DNA of 8,448 nt, from contig CAZQQD010000112.1 of NCBI GenBank assembly GCA_964595355.1, positions 1 through 8,448 of the forward strand. Reading direction: 5' to 3'. A model generated the notes under the pieces. It was not told the DNA's origin, made no database searches, and saw nothing but the letters and a program-made list of their open reading frames with translations. The translations under genes and the position numbers were made by a program. Below, piece after piece: positions 1 through 5,665 of this stretch. Position 1 is the first letter of the stretch. Each line of letters begins with the position of its first letter. This stretch comes from JAKAGZ01 sp964595355 (lineage in GTDB: Bacteria > Bacteroidota > Ignavibacteria > Ignavibacteriales > Ignavibacteriaceae).

Positions 1-1039
1 TGAGTTGAAAGAAAAATATGGCAATGTTCTCGATGAGATTAATCATGTCTACAAGGAGATTTTTGAATCTGGCAGAGTGCCTCTTATACTTTCACAGATG
101 AGCAGAAATATGGCTATGTACCGTGTAGCCGAGCTCCTACTAAATTACCAGGAAGAAATGAAGAAACCCGATTCGGATGAAAGAACTAAGAATCTGCAAA
201 GAATAAAAAGATATCTTAATTATTATTATTCAAATTATTATCCTGATATTGAAAGAAAAATTGCAAGTAAGATTTTATCCGATGCCCTGAAATTTCCGGA
301 ATTTAAGGCCACGGGTTTGTTGAGTGATGTTAATTCTGTTGAGGAATATGTAAATAATATTTATGACAATTCGATAGTTGAAGACAAGGATAAATTCCTT
401 GGTTTGTTTGATAAAGCAGCCGATGAAGTTTCAGGACTGAACGATCCGATGATTGAGTTTGCGAGAAAAGTGAAGGCTGTAAGCGAAAAAGAGGATAAAA
501 TGAGAGAAGAAGTTAACAGCCGGTTGAATATTCTACTTGCAAAATTTATGGAAGTAAAAAGGATCTGGATGAACAAAACATTTATCCCGGATGCAAACGG
601 GACATTGAGATTAACATACGGATATATCAAAGGCTATTCTCCTGCAGATGCAGTTTATTATTCACCTATTACAACATTAAAAGGCGTTGTTGAAAAAGGT
701 AAGGATGATGGGGATTACAAACTTCCACAGGTGATAAGGGATCTTTATGCAAAAAAGGATTTCGGCAGATTTAAGAGTAAAAAACTCAACGACGTTCCTG
801 TTGCAATATTATATAATACGGATACCAGCGGAGGAAATTCCGGCAGCCCAATAATGAACGCTTACGGGGAATTGATCGGTGTAAATTTTGACCGACCTTT
901 TGAAGCGACAATAAATGATTTTGTCTATAGTAAAGATTACAGCCGTTCACTGGGGATCGATATTCGCTATGTTTTGTGGATAGCACAAAAAGTCAGCGGT
1001 GCAAATAATATTATAAAAGAGATGGGGGTGGATATATAG
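1..1039 (+). CDS. S46 family serine dipeptidyl-peptidase (DPP11-like), C-terminal half, 5' end outside window
   Basis: Periplasmic dipeptidyl-peptidases of family S46 (DPP7/DPP11) release dipeptides from peptide N-termini so that peptides can be used as nutrients. The reading frame is already open at base 2 (GAG, then TTG at 5), so the gene begins to the left. About 345 residues are visible of a family length near 700. Counting the TTG codon as residue 1, residues 1-190 are the lysine/glutamate-rich helical region, and the C-terminal part of the protease fold follows. The catalytic serine lies in GGNSGSP (Ser at bases 839-841, residue 279), followed by the family hallmark DIRYVL near residues 319-324. 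The His and Asp of the triad should lie before the window. Exactly 18 residues after the catalytic Ser is an Arg (bases 893-895) in the motif NFDR. This corresponds to Arg673 of Porphyromonas DPP11, which selects Asp/Glu at P1, whereas DPP7 has Gly. The family call is firm and the specificity is inferred. The gene ends at TAG 1037-1039, just before a strong hairpin. Confidence 0.93.
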   Translation, partial: ELKEKYGNVLDEINHVYKEIFESGRVPLILSQMSRNMAMYRVAELLLNYQEEMKKPDSDERTKNLQRIKRYLNYYYSNYYPDIERKIASKILSDALKFPEFKATGLLSDVNSVEEYVNNIYDNSIVEDKDKFLGLFDKAADEVSGLNDPMIEFARKVKAVSEKEDKMREEVNSRLNILLAKFMEVKRIWMNKTFIPDANGTLRLTYGYIKGYSPADAVYYSPITTLKGVVEKGKDDGDYKLPQVIRDLYAKKDFGRFKSKKLNDVPVAILYNTDTSGGNSGSPIMNAYGELIGVNFDRPFEATINDFVYSKDYSRSLGIDIRYVLWIAQKVSGANNIIKEMGVDI

Positions 1040-1054
1040 TTATTAAAAAAGCGA

Positions 1055-1097
1055 TTAAAAGGCCATTGTGGATTAAATTCCGCAATGACCTTTTTAA
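1055..1097. terminator. Bidirectional rho-independent terminator between convergent genes
   Basis: The left arm 1055-1072 (TTAAAAGGCCATTGTGGA) pairs with the right arm 1079-1097 over nearly its whole length, with G-U wobbles and one extra T. The loop is about six bases. The stem is flanked by A-rich sequence on the left and T-rich sequence on the right, so it can act on both strands. It sits between the peptidase stop (1039) and the stop of the convergent outer-membrane gene (1099). Confidence 0.85.
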
Positions 1098-1098
1098 T

Positions 1099-1749
1099 TT
1101 AATACTGTACGCCCAGAGTAATTGCAAAACCAGAGGGATTAACTAAATATGGATTTCCATTTATAGTGTCATTTACCTTGCTGGCAAAATAATATCTTGG
1201 TTCCACGAAAATCTTTCCTATCAGTGCTCTAAAAAATATCGTTCCGAAGATTGCACCGCCACTTTTATTATCAGTTGTATTGGTCAATCCGCCTCCTAAT
1301 AATCCTCCTGAACCGCTTGAAGTAGTAGCTCCAAAGAAATATAGATAATATCCGCCTCCAACACCTGCATAAAATTTAGTACTTGCATCCGGGATATCTG
1401 CAAGTTTATAGCCAAAATTTATATGAAGAGGGATAAGTATCATCTGTTGATCACTAACTGAAGGCGATGGAGTGTTTGTAAAAATGTTAAATGTCTTTTT
1501 GTAATAAAGATCTGCAGCACCGCTAAGAAAAAAATTGTAATGCAAGAATTCAGTAATACCATCTATGCCAAATAACAGACCATTGTTCAAACCATCACTT
1601 GGATTGTAAAACCCAAATTTGCCGCTGTAAGATTGATTAATGTTTTTATTTTGAGTCTTGGTCTCTGTTTTGCTACTATCGCTTTGTTGAGAGAAGCAAA
1701 TACTGGATAATAAGCACATCGTAATTATAGTAATTCCAAGCATTTTCAT
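1099..1749 (-). CDS. Secreted outer-membrane beta-barrel protein, function unknown
   Basis: This 216-residue protein begins with a clear signal peptide: M-K-M, a hydrophobic core to about residue 17, then C-F-S, with probable signal peptidase I cleavage after Ser20. The Cys18 context (SSIC) does not fit a lipobox, so it is probably not a lipoprotein. After a Ser/Lys/Gln/Asn-rich linker (about 21-42) come alternating hydrophobic and aromatic strands with a Gly/Ser/Thr-rich loop (about 143-160). The protein ends in a final strand closing on tyrosine (GVQY), the usual C-terminal signal for outer-membrane barrel insertion. Length suggests a small barrel of about eight strands (OmpW/OmpA-like porin-fold class). 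The start is well supported: ATG at 1747-1749 follows GGAGGT (bases 1755-1760) with a 5-base gap. It is a single gene convergent with the peptidase. No enzymatic motif is visible and the ligand or role cannot be assigned. Confidence 0.85.
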   Translation of the reverse strand: MKMLGITIITMCLLSSICFSQQSDSSKTETKTQNKNINQSYSGKFGFYNPSDGLNNGLLFGIDGITEFLHYNFFLSGAADLYYKKTFNIFTNTPSPSVSDQQMILIPLHINFGYKLADIPDASTKFYAGVGGGYYLYFFGATTSSGSGGLLGGGLTNTTDNKSGGAIFGTIFFRALIGKIFVEPRYYFASKVNDTINGNPYLVNPSGFAITLGVQY

Positions 1750-1804
1750 TCTAAACCTCCGTGCATTTTTAGATAAGGGATATTTATCAGTTTGTTTTAA
1801 AGTA

Positions 1805-1834
1805 GATATATTAGGCTAAAAAAAAGATAGTCAA
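1805..1834 (-). promoter_or_regulatory. Candidate promoter for the outer-membrane barrel gene
   Basis: On the minus strand TTGACT (1829-1834) is followed by TAATAT (1808-1813, spacer 15) or TATATC (1805-1810, spacer 18), roughly 55-60 bases before the ATG. An overlapping TATCTTTT (1822-1829) matches seven of eight positions of the Bacteroidota TAnnTTTG box. The two readings cannot both be the promoter and the sequence does not decide between them. Weak evidence. Confidence 0.3.
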
Positions 1835-1928
1835 AAATAGTATTTTAAAGTGGCAGATTCTACTACATAGAAACTAAATGTACTAACAAAAGATAAAAAT
1901 AACGTTATATTTTATGCCTAAAAAATGA

Positions 1929-1956
1929 GAAGCCCCGAATTCATTTTCAGGGTTTT
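1929..1956. terminator. Candidate terminator hairpin in the gene-free stretch
   Basis: CCCCGAA (1933-1939) pairs with TTCAGGG (1946-1952) around a TTCATT loop, with one C-A mismatch. G-U and A-U pairs extend the stem to about 1929/1956. TTTTATT follows on the plus strand and, read on the minus strand, CATTTTTTAGG follows, so either strand could be terminated. No intact gene ends here, so it may belong to a gene that has been lost. Confidence 0.4.
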
Positions 1957-2013
1957 ATTGCTCCACCTAATGGACAATGTTAGAACCTATTTTATTGAAA
2001 ACCCGAAATATAA

Positions 2014-2319
2014 GCTAAATTATCTGCCAGATTTCTAAAACAGTCTCGGCATATAAAAGATTTCGAAAGGTCAAGGCAGATTGTTGCATATTCATTTATA
2101 CCTTTGCTTGTCGGTAGAATATTTTGCCCTTATCCATGTAATAAGCTGGGTCGGTTCATTGTTTGTGCTGTACGGTCTTTATCTTTTACACTAGGCCTAC
2201 TTTATATAATGAAAACACTAAAAGATTAAGCTGCAATTTATTTCATCGTTTCGCTGGTTGTAATGGTAATTGTTTACCGGGTGAAAGCCATAGTGCTTAC
2301 CGTATTTACTTTACAATAG
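2014..2319 (+). pseudogene. Decayed Yip1-family (PF04893-type) membrane protein gene, C-terminal remnant
   Basis: No frame is open for long here, but joining frames restores a recognisable Yip1-domain C-terminus. Frame 1 (2014 to about 2124) reads ...KDFERSRQIVAYSFIPLLVGRIF. Frame 2 (about 2126-2188) reads ALIHVISWVGSLFVLYGLYLL. Frame 1 again (2191-2319) reads LGLLYIMKTLKD, then TAA at 2227, then AAIYFIVSLVVMVIVYRV and on to a natural-looking TAG at 2317. Known features of the family are the 'AYS..P' segment, the 'LYGLYLLYLGL' segment, 'M K T P xD K' and a final hydrophobic helix; all appear in order. At least two frameshifts and one internal stop (probably an original lysine codon) are therefore needed. 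The N-terminal membrane half is missing. A short frame-2 stretch from ATG 1970 to 2035 may be a further remnant. Inferred to be a dead gene; a sequencing error cannot explain the missing N-terminus. Confidence 0.7.
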
Positions 2320-2376
2320 CTCGATAAAAGTAGGATTACCTGTCGGGATGGCTGAAAAATCTTTTTCAAGACGTAA

Positions 2377-2416
2377 GATTTCTCCACACTTGCTGAAACA
2401 AGCTCGTCGAAATGAC
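2377..2416. repeat. Imperfect palindromic intergenic repeat
   Basis: ATTTC (2378-2382) and CTTG (2389-2392) pair with CAAG (2399-2402) and GAAAT (2409-2413) around a CTGAAA loop, leaving an internal bulge. Read on the minus strand the ends give GTCATTTCGACGAGC...GGAGAAATC, the pattern I recall from dispersed intergenic repeats of Bacteroidota-type genomes. An open frame across it (2348-2536, 62 codons) has the low-complexity basic look such repeats give when translated (RRKI...RNDRG) and has no other sign of being a gene. Copy number cannot be seen from one window. Confidence 0.5.
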
Positions 2417-2469
2417 CGTGGATATACCCTGGTTATCTCCTGCGTCGGATGGCGATTTATCAAGTTTTC

Positions 2470-2505
2470 GGATACTGACAAAATGCTACTAAGTATCCCT
2501 TTTTT
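2470..2505 (+). terminator. Candidate rho-independent terminator
   Basis: GGATACT (2470-2476) and AGTATCC (2492-2498) form a perfect 7-bp stem with a 15-base loop, followed at once by CTTTTTTC. It would stop plus-strand transcription entering from the pseudogene or repeat region before the phosphatase promoter. The stem is AT-rich and the loop long, so support is moderate. Confidence 0.4.
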
Positions 2506-2544
2506 CTTCCGCCCGTGTAATTTAATTGTTTATTAACCCACTTT

Positions 2545-2577
2545 TTGTAGGAACCATTAATTTAAATGTTATCTTTG
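2545..2577 (+). promoter_or_regulatory. Bacteroidota-type promoter of the PP2C phosphatase gene
   Basis: TATCTTTG (2570-2577) matches the TAnnTTTG -7 consensus of the Bacteroidota primary sigma factor exactly. An upstream TTTTTG ending at 2547 can serve as the -33 element, with a slightly long 22-base gap. Transcription would start near 2584, leaving a leader of about 15-18 bases before the ATG at 2601. This argues against any start codon upstream of the promoter. Confidence 0.5.
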
Positions 2578-2600
2578 AGATTCAAAATTACAGGATTTTT

Positions 2601-3497
2601 ATGCAAATGTTAAGCGATAGTAATGAACTGATAAATTTTCAGCAGATAGCAAGGAACATAAAACCTTCTCCCGGTGAAATTCCTATGGTAGATGGATTGG
2701 ATATTTATGGTGAAACAATTTCTTTGTTGGGGGAGGTGTGTGGGGATCATATTATTTACGTTGATTTTTCAAAACGCTTTAACCTGGATGAAAGAATTAA
2801 ACGGGCAGAACTAACTGATAAAATAGAAGTAAGCAATAAATTAAGAGAGCTGAAATACAAATCGGGTATTCTCCTCTCAGATGTTAGTGGACATAGTATA
2901 ACCGATGCCCTTTTGAATGCTATGCTTCACCAGGCTTTTCTGTTAGGCGCGAGTTACGAACTTTCTATTTATGGACATATAACAGCCGATCTTTTTGAAA
3001 CCATAAACAACAGGTTCTACCAGTCATCGAATATTGATAAATATATTACTATGATATACGGAGAAATTCAAAACAATGGAGATTTCAGATTTATATCTGC
3101 AGGTCATCCGCTTCCTCTGATATTCTCAAATGAATATAATAAGATAGTTAACATCGATAACCTTAACCTCATAAACTTTCCGCCGATTGGTACTCTTCCT
3201 TCCGAATCTGACATTGATAGTAATAATGTAAAGAGTATTCTTGGCTTTAAACAGAGATATTCAATTAATACACTTAATGTTATGGGTAGCGGTGATATCC
3301 TTGTCCTTTTTACCGATGGATTTTCTGAGCAGAAAGACGGACAAATGAATTACGTTGCAGATAGACTCGAAGAACAATTGAAAATATCGAAACATAAAAA
3401 TGCTAAAGAAATCTTCTATGATGTGAAAGAAGACTTTATGAATTATTGCTGTTCTCCGGATGACGATGCAACTATAGTCTTTATAAAGAAAAATTAG
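2601..3497 (+). CDS. SpoIIE/RsbU-type PP2C serine/threonine phosphatase, stand-alone domain
   Basis: Members of this family dephosphorylate Ser/Thr phosphoproteins, classically the STAS anti-sigma antagonist in partner-switching circuits. The 298 residues are essentially one PP2C (SpoIIE) domain with the metal-binding acidic motifs in order: CGD (Asp49), SDVSGH (Asp94), SAGHPLPL (166-173), GDILVLFTDG (Asp239) and a final PDDDAT (286-291). The N-terminal lead-in 'A..IKPSPGEIP' is the usual one. A Lys/Glu-rich insert (about 58-88) separates the first two motifs. No PAS, GAF, HAMP, receiver or membrane segment is present, so input must come through another protein. The ATG at 2601 is chosen because AGGA lies 5 bases upstream, the TAnnTTTG box precedes it, and homology starts soon after. 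The frame stays open to a TTG at 2526, but that codon lies before the promoter. The gene converges on the SpoIIAA-like gene across a shared terminator. Confidence 0.88.
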   Translation: MQMLSDSNELINFQQIARNIKPSPGEIPMVDGLDIYGETISLLGEVCGDHIIYVDFSKRFNLDERIKRAELTDKIEVSNKLRELKYKSGILLSDVSGHSITDALLNAMLHQAFLLGASYELSIYGHITADLFETINNRFYQSSNIDKYITMIYGEIQNNGDFRFISAGHPLPLIFSNEYNKIVNIDNLNLINFPPIGTLPSESDIDSNNVKSILGFKQRYSINTLNVMGSGDILVLFTDGFSEQKDGQMNYVADRLEEQLKISKHKNAKEIFYDVKEDFMNYCCSPDDDATIVFIKKN

Positions 3498-3508
3498 TTT
3501 AAAATGAA

Positions 3509-3538
3509 AATAACCCGTCTCCTCTGAGCCGGGTTATT
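3509..3538. terminator. Bidirectional rho-independent terminator
   Basis: AATAACCCG (3509-3517) pairs perfectly with CGGGTTATT (3530-3538). An inner CTC/GAG pairing extends the hairpin. A-rich sequence to the left and T-containing sequence to the right suit termination on both strands. It lies between the convergent stops at 3497 and 3555. Confidence 0.8.
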
Positions 3539-3554
3539 CATTTACTAAGGAACT

Positions 3555-3956
3555 TTATTTCTCCAGGTCCTGTTCTGCGGTAATGTCGTTTTTTTTAGTC
3601 AGCCATTTTTCAGCATCTTTAATGACGTTAAAATATTTTACGCTGCACCACCTTGCTGCATTTACGGATTTATTATTTAAGGAATGTTCCTCGTCCGCAC
3701 TTAAAAGAATAATTGCCACACGATCTGTGCTCTTAAATCCAAAATTTTCCAAAGCGGCCCCATCTGTATGCAATTTATACAAACCGTGTTCAAGCCTGGT
3801 ATCTGTATGATCGATTAAATATTTATTACAATTATTAAGGTGGGCGAGTTTAGTAGCTTCAACTGAGTATTGACTGGCTTTCTGGAAATTCAGCCGTCCC
3901 TCATTCTTTATATTTACTATCTTTTTGCCGGGGTTGTAACTGACAGTATATTCCAT
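3555..3956 (-). CDS. Small SpoIIAA-like (STAS/SEC14-type) protein
   Basis: This 133-residue soluble protein has the profile of the SpoIIAA-like STAS/SEC14 group. It has an N-terminal strand pair with 'VNIKNEGRLNF', a helix, a strand ending in YLID (46-49), a helical stretch, a strand RVAIILLSADE (79-89), and the characteristic close, 'YFNVIKDAEKWL' (108-119), followed by a short charged tail. Related proteins bind partners or lipids; most have no known role. No phosphorylatable D-S-S motif of classical SpoIIAA is seen; 'DHTDT' (49-53) is the nearest. The start is uncertain. ATG 3954-3956 fits the fold boundary but has only a weak GAGAA site. The frame remains open to a TTG at 3981-3983, which would add nine residues. 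An AAAGGAG on the minus strand near 4007-4013 has no suitably spaced start codon. Its position opposite the PP2C phosphatase suggests, but does not prove, a functional link. Confidence 0.7.
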   Translation of the reverse strand: MEYTVSYNPGKKIVNIKNEGRLNFQKASQYSVEATKLAHLNNCNKYLIDHTDTRLEHGLYKLHTDGAALENFGFKSTDRVAIILLSADEEHSLNNKSVNAARWCSVKYFNVIKDAEKWLTKKNDITAEQDLEK

Positions 3957-4154
3957 ATTATTGATTCTCGAATAATAAATCAATCCTGATCTATTATCTT
4001 CACTCCTTTACCACAACATATCGAATTAATAGTTACCGTCCTAAACATTTAAAATGGTATAAGCATATTAGTTTACTTTTCAAACATTTTACACTATTTG
4101 CTATACGATTTATACTCCTTTGTTCGCCTGACAATGATTCAGATAAGAAAGTGT
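3957..4154. other. Intergenic region without a recognised gene
   Basis: This AT-rich spacer separates the radical SAM operon end from the SpoIIAA-like gene. On the minus strand it has two AAAGGAG sequences about 100 bases apart (near 4113-4119 and 4007-4013), neither followed by an ATG at ribosome-site distance. It also has a weak TTGAAA-16-TATACC pair upstream of the SpoIIAA-like gene. No clear terminator for the radical SAM operon was found. Confidence 0.4.
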
Positions 4155-5633
4155 TTATGATAAGCTGTTAGATATTCTTCTGAAATGAAATCCATAAATA
4201 GTAAAAAGTATCGCCAGTGAGAACAATTGTGGTTTACGAAACAGCGACCAGAAAAATAACTTCCAGTAGTAAATTCTTTCCTCACCTAATAACCCCAGTT
4301 TATACATCGATTTAAATAATGCGAGTAAATAACTAAAGTTAAAATGAAATACTTTCTTCCTTGGTTTAAAATCTTTTAGGAACCTGGTTACACGTTCGTA
4401 GTAATATTTCGGGGAATATATCTTGTCCAGAATTTTCTTGTATCCATCCAGCAATGTTTTATGACTCATTTGTGGAATAAAATTAATTGATAAGTCGGTA
4501 TTGTTGCCGTTGAAATCTTTTAAAAGCCTTCCTTCGTTTTCCAGTCTCTTTTGTAATTTCGTTCCTTTTGGTGCGTTCAATAATCCAACCATGGCAGTTA
4601 CAATTCCGCTTTCCTGAATAAAGTTTGTCAGCTTCTCAAATATTGACGGCGGATCATTATCGAAGCCGACAATAAATCCTCCTTGAACTTCGAGTCCGGA
4701 GTCCTGAATTTTCTTTATGCTTGAGATAAGATCGCGGTTTCTGTTCTGATTTTTATTGCACTCAATCAGGCTTTCGTCATTCGGAGATTCAATGCCTATA
4801 AACACCGCTTCAAATCCCGCTTTCACCATAAGACGCATAAGGTTGTTATCATCGGCAAGATTGATTGACGCTTCAGTATTCAGGAAGAAAGGGCTTTTTC
4901 TCTTGTCCATCCACTCAGCAATTGCCGGAAGTATTTCTTTTTTCAATTTTACTTTATTGCCGATAAAATTATCATCAACAAAAAAGACCGGTCCGCGCCA
5001 ACCGGAAAAATATAATGCATCCAGCTCGGCAATTACCTGTTCCTTTGTTTTAGTGCGAGGCCTTCTTCCGTAAAGCACAGTAATATCGCAAAAGTCGCAA
5101 TCATAAGGACAACCACGTGAATACTGAATGTTCATTGAGCTGTAGTTCTTCATTCTTACAAGCTCCCATAGCGGAAGGGGAGTGGTAGTGATTTCTGCCC
5201 AATCTTCTGTAGTATATTTATTTTGTGGAGTTCCTATGTCCAGATCTTCCAAAAACTTAGGAAGCGTAATCTCTGCTTCATTTAAAACAAGGTAATCAAC
5301 ATCTTTGAAAAGCTCCGGGCTGCTTGTGAACAAAGGCCCGCCGCCTACGATTTTTGTTCCCAGTTTTTTACATCTTTGTATTACATCTTCGGTGGAACTA
5401 CTTTGAATTGACATAGCGCTTATGAAAACATAATCTGCCCAGGTGATATCATCGTCCTTCAAATCATTTGCATTCATATCTACTAATCGCTTGTTCCATT
5501 CATCAGGCAACATTGCAGCAACAGTTAAAAGACCTAACGGGGGAAAGCTCGCTTTCTTCGATACGAACTTTAAAGCGTGCCTAAAGCTCCAGAAAGTATC
5601 GGGGTACTTCGGATAAATGAAAAGGATATTCAT
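4155..5633 (-). CDS. B12-binding-type radical SAM protein of the HpnP/DUF4070 group
   Basis: These 492 residues have the layout of class B radical SAM enzymes. Residues 1-130 are a Rossmann-like cobalamin-binding-type domain with 'PPLGLLTVAAMLP' and 'KIVGGGPLFT', lacking the DxHxxG histidine. The radical SAM core (about 165-350) has YSRGCPYDCDFC with the cluster cysteines C175, C179 and C182, then 'YFSGWRGPVFFVDDNFIGN', 'NTEASI' and 'FIGIESP'. A DUF4070-like tail follows. The 'FCDI..LYGR.PR.K' and 'LLNAPKGTKLQKRLENEGRLL' segments closely resemble hopanoid C-2 methylase HpnP, though many relatives act on other substrates. Residues 436-483 are rich in aromatic and hydrophobic residues with Lys/Arg, suggesting membrane association and a lipid-like substrate. 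It starts at ATG 5631-5633, 32 bases after the stop of the upstream radical SAM gene, so the two are probably cotranscribed. Fold is confident; the reaction (C-methylation or another radical step) is inferred and the substrate unknown. Confidence 0.88.
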   Translation of the reverse strand: MNILFIYPKYPDTFWSFRHALKFVSKKASFPPLGLLTVAAMLPDEWNKRLVDMNANDLKDDDITWADYVFISAMSIQSSSTEDVIQRCKKLGTKIVGGGPLFTSSPELFKDVDYLVLNEAEITLPKFLEDLDIGTPQNKYTTEDWAEITTTPLPLWELVRMKNYSSMNIQYSRGCPYDCDFCDITVLYGRRPRTKTKEQVIAELDALYFSGWRGPVFFVDDNFIGNKVKLKKEILPAIAEWMDKRKSPFFLNTEASINLADDNNLMRLMVKAGFEAVFIGIESPNDESLIECNKNQNRNRDLISSIKKIQDSGLEVQGGFIVGFDNDPPSIFEKLTNFIQESGIVTAMVGLLNAPKGTKLQKRLENEGRLLKDFNGNNTDLSINFIPQMSHKTLLDGYKKILDKIYSPKYYYERVTRFLKDFKPRKKVFHFNFSYLLALFKSMYKLGLLGEERIYYWKLFFWSLFRKPQLFSLAILFTIYGFHFRRISNSLS

Positions 5634-5665
5634 CTATTTCTCAGAAAATATTTTTAAAACTCATT

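Noticed and set aside
5..7. TTG as the start of the S46 peptidase
   Set aside because: The frame is open upstream of it, and the visible part lacks the signal peptide, the catalytic His and the catalytic Asp, so it is an internal codon.
361..986. Minus-strand open frames inside the S46 peptidase gene
   Set aside because: They overlap a clear conserved coding region in full, have no ribosome site and show no recognisable protein features.
1693..1749. Lipoprotein signal on the barrel protein
   Set aside because: Cys18 is preceded by Ser-Ile, which does not fit the small residue needed just before a lipobox cysteine; ordinary cleavage after CFS fits better.
2348..2536. 62-codon open frame as a real gene
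   Set aside because: It runs across a palindromic repeat, encodes a basic low-complexity peptide typical of translated repeats, crosses a candidate terminator and has no ribosome site.
3583..3810. Plus-strand frame opposite the SpoIIAA-like gene
   Set aside because: The minus-strand protein has a coherent fold pattern and a terminator; the plus-strand frame has neither.
4155..5633. Naming the downstream radical SAM gene hpnP
   Set aside because: Similarity to HpnP is shared by a broad DUF4070 group and no hopanoid gene is visible in the window.
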